Counted from the stretch's first letter, positions 1 through 5,261 are shown. The stretch is 5,446 nucleotides of DNA from Paracoccus sp. (in: a-proteobacteria) (GCA_031178645.1 JAPSIP010000130.1:1-5446), one strand, 5' to 3'. Numbers and translations: made by a program. Notes: generated by a model from the letters alone, not told the origin.

Positions 1-1130
1 GGCGTATAGGCGTCGACATGGGCTTTCAGCAGGTTCCAGACGCAGCGCGGATCCTGCAACGTGGGATCGGTCTGGACAAAGCCGTCCTCGCCCATCTTGT
101 AGTCCCAGGACGACTTGTCATAGTCGCGCTTTTCCTCGTCATAGCCGGTGAAAAGCCCGTCGGACCAGCCGAACTCGTCCTTCACCAGGAACGAGGCATT
201 GGTGTAGTTGCGGACGTAATCCCACTGCACCTTGTCGTTCTCGATCATCCAGCGGATCATGCCCATCAGGAACACGATATCGCTGCCCGGACGGATCGGG
301 GCATAGTAATCCGACACGGAAGCCGTGCGGGTATAGCGCGGATCGACCACGATCAGCTTGGCGCCGCGATGCGCCTTGGCCTCGGTCACCCACTTGAAGC
401 CGCAGGGATGCGCTTCGGCGGCATTGCCGCCCATGACTATGACAAGGTCGGTATTCTTGATGTCGGTCCAGGAGTTGGTCATCGCTCCACGGCCAAATGT
501 CGGGCCCAAACTGGACACCGTGGGGCCGTGTCAGACGCGCGCCTGGTTATCGAATCCGACGATCCCCATGGACCGGACCGTCTTGTAGGTCAGCCATGCG
601 GTTTCATTTGTCGTTGCCGATGCCGCCAGGAAGCCGGTCGTCGTCCAGCGGTTGACGGGCACGCCGGCCTCGTTCGCCTGGATGAAGTTGGCGTCGCGGT
701 CGTCCTTCAGCGCGCGGGCGATCTTGTCGAGCGCCTCTTCCCAGGTGATGTCCTGGAAGTCGCTGGCACCGGCTGCGCGATAGCGCGGCTTGGTCAGGCG
801 GGTGGGCGCGTGGACGAAATCCTTCAGCGCGGCGCCCTTGGGGCACAGCGTGCCGCGGTTCGTCGGGTGGTCCGCATCGCCCTCGATATGGATCAGCTCG
901 GCAGTTTCGCCGGCTTTCACATCGCCCTTGGAATACATGATGATCCCGCAGGCGACCGAGCAATAGGGGCAGGTGTTGCGTGTTTCCGTGGTCGTGGCCA
1001 GCTTGAAGGCGCGCACATGCGCCTGTTCCGCCGCCTCGGCCCCGCCGAAGCCCATGGCCCCAAGCGACGTTGCCGCAACCCCCGCACCCGCAAGCCGTAA
1101 GAAGCCGCGGCGCGAAAGGTCGATGTTCAT
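1..1130 (-). CDS. fdnG: Selenocysteine-containing formate dehydrogenase, catalytic (alpha) subunit, FdnG-type; C-terminal part beyond the window
   Basis: Molybdenum/tungsten bis-MGD enzyme that oxidises formate to CO2 and passes electrons through an Fe-S beta subunit to quinone. The first ~376 codons are visible; related subunits are about 1,000 residues, so the gene runs off the left edge. Residues 1-35 are a Tat signal (SRRGFLRLAG, Arg7-Arg8, then a hydrophobic stretch and Ala-rich cleavage region), which predicts periplasmic export. Cys54, Cys57, Cys61 and Cys96 form the [4Fe-4S] motif, followed by Lys98 in LCPKGA. Codon 200 is TGA (bases 531-533) in the context NQARV-U-HGPT, where FdnG/FdoG have selenocysteine followed by His. 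Translation then continues without a stop to base 1 through FGRGAMTNSW, VMGGNAAEAHPCGF and DGLFTGYDEEKRDYDKSSW, all typical of the family. The ATG at 1130 is supported by AGGAGGGG at 1135-1142, 4 nt upstream. Beta and gamma subunit genes would be expected outside the window on the same strand. The fdnG/fdoG choice is not resolvable here. Confidence 0.95.
488..533 (-). promoter_or_regulatory. Bacterial SECIS element with its Sec UGA codon
   Basis: The UGA is at 533-531 (minus strand). Directly after it, CACGGCC (530-524) pairs with GGCCGUG (494-488), a perfect 7-bp outer stem. Inside is a mini-helix at 519-502: GG, bulged U, GUCC, loop AGUUU, GGGCCC. Counting U of UGA as 1, the bulged U is nucleotide 17 (base 517) and the loop G and U are nucleotides 23 and 24 (bases 511 and 510). 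These are the positions known to contact SelB domain 4 in E. coli fdhF (U17, G23, U24). The structure lies wholly within the coding sequence, as bacterial SECIS elements do. It implies selA, selB, selC and selD elsewhere in the genome. The pairing was done by hand, without energy calculation. Confidence 0.88.
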
Positions 1131-1176
1131 AAGACCCCTCCTGCTGCCTGTCATGAATGAGATAGGTACAAGACCA

Positions 1177-1205
1177 GCTTTGCTGATGGGGGGGTCGAAA
1201 GTCAA
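1177..1205 (-). promoter_or_regulatory. Possible promoter upstream of the formate dehydrogenase gene
   Basis: On the minus strand TTGACT (1205-1200) resembles a -35 box. At 17-bp spacing the sixmer is CAAAGC (1182-1177), a poor -10. The spacer holds a C7 run. It is the best sigma70-like candidate I see between the tRNA and the start codon, but fdh genes are often driven by other regulators or sigma factors, so support is weak. Confidence 0.25.
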
Positions 1206-1249
1206 CGAGGATGAAGGGGATGGGACCGCTATCGTGACCCGGCGATCCC

Positions 1250-1266
1250 TGCGGCAAAACGCCGCA
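1250..1266 (-). terminator. Short hairpin just downstream of tRNA-Leu
   Basis: On the minus strand TGCGGC, loop GTTTT, GCCGCA forms a perfect 6-bp stem starting 6 nt after the encoded CCA. No U-tract follows on this strand (the next bases are GGGATC), so it is not a textbook intrinsic terminator. It may mark the 3' end of the tRNA precursor or stop RNase trimming. Termination is an inference from position only. Confidence 0.35.
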
Positions 1267-1271
1267 TTCTC

Positions 1272-1354
1272 TGGTGCGCGGCGAGGGACTCGAACCCCCA
1301 CGCCGAAGCGGTTGGACCTAAACCAACTGCGTCTACCAATTCCGCCAGCCGCGC
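1272..1354 (-). tRNA. tRNA-Leu, anticodon UAG, with encoded CCA
   Basis: Folded by hand: acceptor stem GCGCGGC (1354-1348) with GCCGCGC (1282-1276), discriminator A at 1275 and CCA at 1274-1272. The D arm contains the Leu-type TGGCGGAATTGGTAGACGC. The anticodon stem GTTGG/CCAAC encloses TTTAGGT, with anticodon TAG at 1320-1318. A class II variable arm CGC-TTCG-GCG follows, then the T arm GGGGG-TTCGAGT-CCCTC with one G-U pair. The length is 80 nt plus CCA. It decodes CUA and, through wobble, other CUN leucine codons. It lies 35 nt behind psuG on the same strand, so it is either co-transcribed with psuG or starts from a promoter at the psuG stop codon. Confidence 0.96.
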
Positions 1355-1356
1355 AC

Positions 1357-1373
1357 GCCGCAAGCCTTACGGC
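1357..1373 (-). other. Inverted repeat between psuG and the tRNA
   Basis: On the minus strand GCCGTAA, GGC, TTGCGGC gives a 7-bp stem (one T-G pair) with a 3-nt loop, or 6 bp with a 5-nt loop. It ends 2 nt before the tRNA 5' end. No T-run follows. It could be a weak terminator for the psu operon, a processing signal in the tRNA leader, or part of the tRNA promoter. The sequence alone does not decide. Confidence 0.4.
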
Positions 1374-1393
1374 AGGACGGGCGGGGTGGTCAA
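1365..1393 (-). promoter_or_regulatory. Possible tRNA-Leu promoter overlapping the psuG stop codon
   Basis: On the minus strand TTGACC (1393-1388) matches five of six bases of the -35 consensus and contains the psuG TGA. At 17-18 bp spacing the -10 would be GTAAGG or TAAGGC, both poor. The implied start lies within a few bases of the tRNA 5' end. The -35 match and location argue for it; the weak -10 argues against. Confidence 0.3.
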
Positions 1394-2316
1394 CGGGTCA
1401 TCGCAATCGCGATCTGCGCCGCAAGGCGGGCGTTGTTCAGCACCAGTTCGATGTTTGACGCAAGCGAGCGTCCTTCGGTGATCTCAAAGATGCGCTGCAA
1501 CAGGAAGGGCGTGACCTGCTTGGCGGCGATCTGGCGGGCTTCGGCCTCGGCCAGGGCCTGCTCGATCACGGGGGTGATCTCCTCGCGGGCGATCTCGGCC
1601 TCGGGCGGGATGGGGTTGGCGACAAGCTGGCCGCCCTTCAGGCCAAGGCGCGCGCGCATGGCGGCTGCCGCGGCGATATCGGCGGCGCTGTCCATGCGCA
1701 GGGGCGCCTTGATGCCGCTGGAGCGTGACCAGAAGGCGGGCAGTTCGTCCTGGCCATAGGCGATGACGGGCACGCCCAGGGTTTCCAGCACCTCCCAGGT
1801 CTTGGGCAGGTCCAGGATCGCCTTGGCCCCGGCGGCCACCACCGTCACCGGGGTCTGCGACAGTTCCTGCAGGTCGGCCGAGATGTCGAAGCTGCTTTCC
1901 GCACCGCGATGCACGCCGCCGATGCCGCCGGTCGCGAAGACCCGGATGCCGGCCAGATGCGCGCAGATCATGGTGGCGGCGACGGTGGTTGCGCCGGTGC
2001 GGCCATTGGCAAGGCAGACGGCCAGGTCTGCGCGCGACAGCTTCATCGCCTGGTCCGCGGGAGTCTGCGCAAGGGCCTCCAAGGCCTCGTCCGTCAGGCC
2101 CACATGGATCTGCCCGCCCATCACCGCGATGGTGGCAGGCACCGCGCCGTTGTCGCGGATCACCTGTTCCACCTGCCGGGCCATGTCGAGGTTCTGCGGA
2201 TAGGGCATCCCGTGGGTGATGATCGTCGATTCAAGCGCGACCACGGGGCGACCCGCCGCAAGCGCGTCTTCGACTTCGGGCGAGAAGGTGAGGGGGGCGG
2301 TCATGGCCAGTGTCAT
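1390..2316 (-). CDS. psuG: Pseudouridine-5'-phosphate glycosidase
   Basis: Breaks the C-C glycosidic bond of pseudouridine 5'-phosphate (reversibly) to give uracil and ribose 5-phosphate in the cytoplasm. It has 308 residues, the usual length of the IndA/PsuG family. Visible family blocks are ALESTIITHGMPYPQN (Glu29), AVMGGQIHVGL, MKLSRADLAV (Lys92), TGGIGGVHRGAE followed by SSFDISADLQEL (Asp148, expected metal ligand), AAGAKAILDL (Lys165, expected Schiff-base lysine), GLKGGQLVANPIP, and the C-terminal TEGRSLASNIELVLNNA. These match the catalytic residues I recall for E. coli PsuG (Glu31, Lys93, Asp149, Lys166), so it should be active. The ATG at 2316 overlaps the psuK stop as ATGA and is preceded by AAGGA six bases upstream. 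An in-frame ATG at 2304 is a less likely start. It is the last protein gene of the arsR-psuK-psuG operon. Confidence 0.95.
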   Translation of the reverse strand: MTLAMTAPLTFSPEVEDALAAGRPVVALESTIITHGMPYPQNLDMARQVEQVIRDNGAVPATIAVMGGQIHVGLTDEALEALAQTPADQAMKLSRADLAVCLANGRTGATTVAATMICAHLAGIRVFATGGIGGVHRGAESSFDISADLQELSQTPVTVVAAGAKAILDLPKTWEVLETLGVPVIAYGQDELPAFWSRSSGIKAPLRMDSAADIAAAAAMRARLGLKGGQLVANPIPPEAEIAREEITPVIEQALAEAEARQIAAKQVTPFLLQRIFEITEGRSLASNIELVLNNARLAAQIAIAMTR

Positions 2317-3209
2317 GGGACGTCCTTTCCGGAAACATGCGCGGCGGCGGCGTCCACCGCCTGCCGCAGGGCCGCGTCGCGCGGCAGGTGGTTCAGTTCG
2401 GCGGCCAGATGGGCCGCAAGGAAGCAGTCGCCCGCGCCGGTCACTCGGGCCACGGTCACCGAAGGCGGCGCGACTGTAAGGGTGGGCGCACCGGCCATCG
2501 CCTCGGCCACAGCATGGGGACCGTCGGTCACCAGCACGCGGGCTGCGCCGCGTGCCACCACGGCCTGCGCGGCGGTGGCTGCATCGGGGCAGGCGCGGCC
2601 GGCCAGGATCTCGGCCTCGAGGCGGTTCAGGTAGAAGCAGCCGCGACGGGCGGCGATCAGGGGCTCCAGCCGCTCGGCCTTGCCGGGGCTGGCGGGGACG
2701 ACTCGCAGGTCGGCAGCGGCCAGACGCGGATCGCGGGCGACAAAGGCCAGCAGATCCTCGGTCAGGTTGCCGTCCAGCACGACCGGCGCGGTCCAAGCGG
2801 ACAGCGCGCCGTCCAGCGGGTCCAGGATGGCGGTGCCGGCATCTTCCAGGCTGTGGACATCGGCAATGGCGGCGATCAGCCCCTCGCTGTCCTCGATGCC
2901 CATATAGGTGTCGGTGGGCAGGCCGGTGTCGCGGGCCAGGTGGTCGGTCAGCACGCCCAGCCGTCCGGCCTCGGCCACCAGGGCCTCGCCCTCGGGGTCG
3001 CGGCCGACGGCGGACAGGACGGCGGGGCGCAGGCCCCAGCGGGCAAGGGCCACCGCCACGTTCAGTGCCACGCCGCCGGGGATATGGCGGATGCGGCCGG
3101 GCACGTCGGCCCCCGGCGCCATGCGGCGGGGCGCGCGGCCGATCACGTCCCACAGCATCGCGCCGATGCACAGGATATCGGGGCGCGAAGTTTGGGGCGA
3201 AGGGGTCAT
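2313..3209 (-). CDS. psuK: PfkB/ribokinase-family sugar kinase, probable pseudouridine kinase
   Basis: Expected to phosphorylate pseudouridine to pseudouridine 5'-phosphate with ATP, supplying the next enzyme PsuG. It has 298 residues, normal for PfkB kinases. The N-terminal strand DILCIGAMLWDVIGR (11-25) leads to the substrate-binding PGGVALNVAVALARWG motif (44-59) and SAVGRDPEGE (66-75). FYLNRLEAEIL (192-202) is the usual mid-domain N-x-x-E region. The C-terminal signature VTGAGDCFLAA (256-266) contains the anion-hole GAG and catalytic base Asp261. The substrate call rests mainly on context: the stop codon overlaps the psuG start by 4 bases. Family sequence alone would allow another nucleoside or sugar. 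The ATG at 3209 overlaps the stop of the upstream regulator in the same way. AAGGA abuts this ATG with no spacer, so translation probably depends on coupling. No transporter gene is visible nearby. Confidence 0.88.
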   Translation of the reverse strand: MTPSPQTSRPDILCIGAMLWDVIGRAPRRMAPGADVPGRIRHIPGGVALNVAVALARWGLRPAVLSAVGRDPEGEALVAEAGRLGVLTDHLARDTGLPTDTYMGIEDSEGLIAAIADVHSLEDAGTAILDPLDGALSAWTAPVVLDGNLTEDLLAFVARDPRLAAADLRVVPASPGKAERLEPLIAARRGCFYLNRLEAEILAGRACPDAATAAQAVVARGAARVLVTDGPHAVAEAMAGAPTLTVAPPSVTVARVTGAGDCFLAAHLAAELNHLPRDAALRQAVDAAAAHVSGKDVP

Positions 3210-3553
3210 TCCTTGGTCCAGTCCTGCATCTCGGCTTCCAGGAAGCGTTCGAAATCGTCCAGATCGACGGGATCGAACTGCCCGAAGCCCTGCATCCAGA
3301 CTGAGGCTGCGCGCATCCCGTCCGGGTCCAGCTTGCACCAGGTGATCCGGCCGCGCCGTTCCTGCCGGATCAGGCCCGCCGCCGCAAGCACCGACAGATG
3401 CTTCGAAATGGCCGCAAGGCTCATCTCGAAGGGGGCGGCCACGTCGCTGACGGCCATGTCGTCTTCCAGCAGCATCGACAGGACGCGACGCCGCGTGGGG
3501 TCGGCCAGGGCCGCGAAGATCAGGTCCAGCCGGTCGGGCAAGGGGGCGTTCAT
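3206..3553 (-). CDS. ArsR/SmtB-type winged-helix transcriptional regulator heading the psu operon
   Basis: Small DNA-binding protein of 115 residues. The core is LADPTRRRVLSMLLEDDMAVSDVA (16-39), then the helix-turn-helix with recognition helix around SLAAISKHLSVLAAAGLI (45-62), and the beta-wing RQERRGRITWCKLD (63-76). It has a single cysteine (Cys73) and no CxC or clustered His/Cys site, so a metal-sensing role is unlikely from sequence; the effector is unknown. Its stop overlaps the psuK start by 4 bases (ATGA), so it is co-translated with the salvage enzymes and probably regulates them and itself. I chose ATG 3553; an in-frame TTG at 3583 would add ten residues (SAAQPGPP region) but lacks a good ribosome site and lies closer to the probable transcription start. 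A candidate operator is at 3587-3602. Similar regulators elsewhere often sit next to SRPBCC genes; none is seen here. Confidence 0.88.
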   Translation of the reverse strand: MNAPLPDRLDLIFAALADPTRRRVLSMLLEDDMAVSDVAAPFEMSLAAISKHLSVLAAAGLIRQERRGRITWCKLDPDGMRAASVWMQGFGQFDPVDLDDFERFLEAEMQDWTKE

Positions 3554-3586
3554 CGGGGGTCCAGGCTGGGCGGCAGACCGCAATGG

Positions 3587-3602
3587 TCAACTGTACGGTT
3601 GA
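3587..3602. promoter_or_regulatory. Candidate operator palindrome for the ArsR-type regulator
   Basis: TCAACTGTACGGTTGA is a 16-bp palindrome with 14 matching positions: half-sites TCAAC/GTTGA around a GTAC centre. It begins immediately after the proposed leftward -10 box and covers the expected transcription start of arsR-psuK-psuG, 34 bp upstream of the regulator's ATG. Dyads of this size at the start site are typical autoregulatory ArsR-family sites. Binding itself is inferred. Confidence 0.6.
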
Positions 3603-3631
3603 ATAATGTCGCGTCCGGGCCGCGAACTCAA
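3603..3631 (-). promoter_or_regulatory. Candidate promoter for arsR-psuK-psuG
   Basis: On the minus strand TTGAGT (3631-3626) and CATTAT (3608-3603) are separated by 17 bp; each matches four of six sigma70 consensus bases. The start would fall near base 3597, inside the 16-bp palindrome, and about 44 nt upstream of ATG 3553. Confidence 0.5.
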
Positions 3632-3683
3632 CCCGCATCCCGAAAATGCCGATTTCAGAAGGCATCGGTTTTTCAACGGGTTG
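3629..3683. repeat. Nested inverted repeats in the divergent psu/atp intergenic region
   Basis: Outer arms CAACCCG (3629-3635) and CGGGTTG (3677-3683) are perfectly complementary. Inside, ATGCC (3646-3650) pairs with GGCAT (3661-3665) around a 10-nt loop; a shifted alternative pairs CCGAT (3649-3653) with ATCGG (3664-3668), followed by TTTTT. The left arm touches the proposed arsR -35, and the right arm lies about 20 bp before the atp -35. It may be a regulatory dyad, a vestigial terminator or one copy of a dispersed palindromic repeat. I cannot tell which. Confidence 0.5.
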
Positions 3684-3701
3684 GCGTACGGCCCCAGTTG
3701 C

Positions 3702-3730
3702 TTGACTTGGGGGGGGAACCACCCTAGACA
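3702..3730 (+). promoter_or_regulatory. Candidate promoter of the F0 ATP synthase operon
   Basis: TTGACT (3702-3707) and TAGACA (3725-3730) are 17 bp apart. The strong TTGAC with a degenerate -10 is usual for alphaproteobacterial housekeeping promoters. The spacer includes a G8 run (3709-3716). Transcription would start near 3737, leaving a leader of about 23 nt before atpI. Confidence 0.55.
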
Positions 3731-3759
3731 GCCGCCAACGGATGACGGGGGCGTGAAAC

Positions 3760-4107
3760 ATGGCCGAAGAGCCCCGGAGCGATGTGGACAGGCAGGTCGA
3801 TGCCGCCCGTCTGCGCGATCTGGAGCGGCGGCTGGCGGAAAAGACCCCAAAGCCCGAAGGTCCCGGACCGATGGGCAAGTACGAACAGGCCAATCTTGCC
3901 TGGCGTATGGTGATCGAACTCGTGGCTGGCCTGGGGCTGGGTTTCGGGATCGGATACGGACTGGACTATCTGCTTGGCACGACGCCGATCCTGATGGTCC
4001 TGTTCATCTTCTTTGGCCTCGCGGCCGGCATCAAGACGATGATGCGCACCGCGGGCGAGCTTAACCGAAGCTCTGGCACGCCGCCGGAGAGCGACAAGAG
4101 GGATTGA
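3760..4107 (+). CDS. atpI: AtpI, ATP synthase F0 assembly protein
   Basis: Small membrane protein encoded at the head of F0 operons. In studied species it helps assemble the c-ring or handle cations and is not part of the finished enzyme. It has 115 residues: a charged, probably helical N-terminus with a possible short coiled coil (about 10-28, [19 protein letters not shown]), a Pro-rich linker, then two membrane segments at about 48-71 (glycine-rich [16 protein letters not shown]) and 74-92 ([15 protein letters not shown]). The tail is hydrophilic. This matches the alphaproteobacterial AtpI (ATPase gene 1) family in length and topology. The ATG at 3760 follows a G-rich tract at 3747-3751 that could act as a weak ribosome site. 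Its TGA lies just before the atpB start, so the two are probably translationally coupled. Confidence 0.9.
   Translation: MAEEPRSDVDRQVDAARLRDLERRLAEKTPKPEGPGPMGKYEQANLAWRMVIELVAGLGLGFGIGYGLDYLLGTTPILMVLFIFFGLAAGIKTMMRTAGELNRSSGTPPESDKRD
4096..4103 (+). promoter_or_regulatory. atpB: Ribosome-binding site that selects the GTG start of atpB
   Basis: AAGAGGGA ends 6 nt before GTG 4110 but directly abuts the in-frame TTG at 4104. The spacing therefore favours GTG as the real start of subunit a. The site lies within the last codons of atpI. Confidence 0.7.
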
Positions 4108-4109
4108 TC

Positions 4110-4865
4110 GTGGCGACCGAAGCGCATGGCGAAGCAACCGGCCTGTCTTTCCACCCGATGGACCAGTTCATCGTCCGCCCGCTGTTCGGCGACGGAGAGG
4201 TCCACTGGTACACCCCCACCAACGTCACCCTGTGGATGTTCCTGATCGTCGCCGCCACCCTGGCGCTGCTGGTGATGGGATCGCGCGGCCGGGCGATCGT
4301 GCCGACGCGCGGCCAGTCCGTCGCGGAACTGGCTTATGGCATGGTCCACAAGATGATCGCCGACATCGCGGGCAAGGACGGGCTGAAGTATTTCCCCTAT
4401 GTCATGACGCTGTTCATGTTCATCGTCTTCGCCAACCTGCTGGGGCTGCTGCCGCTGGCCTTCACCGTGACCTCGCATATCGCGGTGACGGGCGTTCTGG
4501 CCGCGGCCGTCATCATCGGCGTGACGGTGATCGGCTTCGTCAAGAACGGCGTGCATTTCCTTGACCTGTTCTGGATCCGCTCAGCCCCGCTGGCGGTCCG
4601 TCCGATCCTGGCCGTGATCGAGGTCATCAGCTATTTCGTGCGTCCGCTGAGCCTGTCCATCCGACTGGCGGGCAACATGATCGCCGGTCATGCCGTGATC
4701 AAGGTCTTTGCCGGTTTCGCGGCCATCGCGGCGGTGGCGCCCGTTGCCGTCGTCGCCGTGGTCGGCATGTATGCCTTCGAGGTGCTGGTCGCCTTTGTGC
4801 AGGCCTATGTGTTCACCATCCTGACCTGCGTCTATCTCAAGGATGCGCTGCACCCGTCGCACTAG
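4110..4865 (+). CDS. atpB: ATP synthase F0 subunit a
   Basis: Stator subunit that forms the two proton half-channels against the c-ring in the cytoplasmic membrane. With the GTG start it has 251 residues, beginning [12 protein letters not shown], a typical start for Paracoccus/Rhodobacter subunit a. Hydrophobic segments lie at roughly 39-57, 97-118, 123-146, 163-179 and the long pair covering 190-225 and 226-244. The essential arginine is Arg185 in [14 protein letters not shown] (E. coli Arg210). Glu224 and Gln231 lie in [23 protein letters not shown], the conserved last helix. No key residue is missing. The gene starts 2 nt after the atpI stop. An in-frame TTG at 4104 would overlap that stop but has no ribosome-site spacing. 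It is followed by an 86-nt gap with a hairpin before atpE. Confidence 0.97.
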   Translation: MATEAHGEATGLSFHPMDQFIVRPLFGDGEVHWYTPTNVTLWMFLIVAATLALLVMGSRGRAIVPTRGQSVAELAYGMVHKMIADIAGKDGLKYFPYVMTLFMFIVFANLLGLLPLAFTVTSHIAVTGVLAAAVIIGVTVIGFVKNGVHFLDLFWIRSAPLAVRPILAVIEVISYFVRPLSLSIRLAGNMIAGHAVIKVFAGFAAIAAVAPVAVVAVVGMYAFEVLVAFVQAYVFTILTCVYLKDALHPSH

Positions 4866-4881
4866 GCGGCGCGCAGCCTGG

Positions 4882-4905
4882 GGCGGTGCGTGTTCATGCG
4901 CCGCC
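4882..4905 (+). other. Hairpin in the atpB-atpE intercistronic region
   Basis: GGCGGTGC (4882-4889) pairs with GCGCCGCC (4898-4905) as an 8-bp stem with one G-U pair and an 8-nt loop, followed by GTCTTTC. The U-tract is too short for a confident terminator in the middle of an operon. It is more likely a processing, attenuation or mRNA-stabilising element that helps set the high c-subunit level; that role is inferred. Confidence 0.5.
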
Positions 4906-4951
4906 GTCTTTCAACCCGAATTCCAAACTTCCAACCGCAAGGAGCATCATC

Positions 4952-5188
4952 ATGGAAGGCAATATCGGAGAACTGGGCCAGTACATCGGCGTCGGCCTGA
5001 CCGCATTCGGCATGGGCTTCGCTGCCCTGGGTGTGGGCAACGTCGCCGGCAACTTCCTGTCGGGCGCCCTGCGCAACCCGTCGGCTGCCGCCGGCCAGAC
5101 CGCCACGCTGTTCATCGGCATGGCCTTTGCCGAAGCCCTGGGGATCTTCTCGTTCCTCGTCGCGCTTCTGCTGATGTTCGCAGTCTGA
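4952..5188 (+). CDS. atpE: ATP synthase F0 subunit c (proteolipid)
   Basis: Rotor proteolipid; 8-15 copies form the membrane c-ring that turns as protons pass. It has 78 residues in two hydrophobic helices. Helix 1 (about 11-38) carries the small-residue packing motif ending [14 protein letters not shown]. The polar loop is Arg41-Asn42-Pro43. Helix 2 (about 50-77) has the proton-binding carboxylate Glu61 in [14 protein letters not shown], the position of Asp61 in E. coli. No sodium-type ligand set is obvious, so proton coupling is expected. The ATG at 4952 has a strong AAGGAG site at 4939-4944, 7 nt away, much better than those of its neighbours and consistent with high expression. An upstream in-frame start at 4886 lies inside the intergenic hairpin and adds non-family residues, so I rejected it. 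Confidence 0.97.
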   Translation: MEGNIGELGQYIGVGLTAFGMGFAALGVGNVAGNFLSGALRNPSAAAGQTATLFIGMAFAEALGIFSFLVALLLMFAV

Positions 5189-5207
5189 TCCCTTTCATCC
5201 TTGCGGC

Positions 5208-5231
5208 GGGGTGGGGCTTCGGCCCCATCCC
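5208..5231 (+). other. Strong UUCG-capped hairpin downstream of atpE
   Basis: GGGGTGGGGC, loop TTCG, GCCCCATCCC forms a 10-bp stem with one G-U pair, closed as C(UUCG)G, an exceptionally stable tetraloop. It starts 20 nt after the atpE stop. The next bases are TTCGTGACC, not a T-run, and an operon gene follows. I therefore read it as an mRNA stabiliser, RNase barrier or partial terminator rather than the operon end. Confidence 0.65.
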
Positions 5232-5261
5232 TTCGTGACCTGTAAGGCCAAGGGGTAGGAC

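Noticed and set aside
531..533. Premature stop making the formate dehydrogenase a pseudogene
   Set aside because: The stop is TGA at the known Sec position, flanked by intact family sequence and followed by a SECIS hairpin. No other in-frame stop occurs to the window edge.
18..1100. Long open frame on the plus strand (360 codons)
   Set aside because: Antisense to the fdh gene. It has no recognisable family features and reflects GC-biased codon use of the real gene.
1131..1301. Upstream extension of the fdh frame to base 1301
   Set aside because: It would run through the tRNA 3' end and place residues before the Tat signal. The ATG at 1130 has an excellent ribosome site.
2317..3171. N-terminal extension of psuG in the same frame (would give 593 residues)
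   Set aside because: The added part is Arg/Pro/Gly-rich, overlaps psuK out of frame and matches no domain. The ATG at 2316 gives the normal family length and the ATGA junction.
2310..3602. Long open frame on the plus strand (430 codons)
   Set aside because: Antisense to psuK and arsR; low-complexity Gly/Gln/His-rich translation and no ribosome site. A GC-rich shadow.
3606..4064. Plus-strand frame starting MSRPGRELNPHP
   Set aside because: It runs out of frame through atpI and crosses the intergenic dyad and promoter. No supporting domain or ribosome site.
5208..5231. Intrinsic terminator ending the atp operon after atpE
   Set aside because: There is no T-run after the stem, and atpF' with its own ribosome site follows 30 bp later in the same direction.
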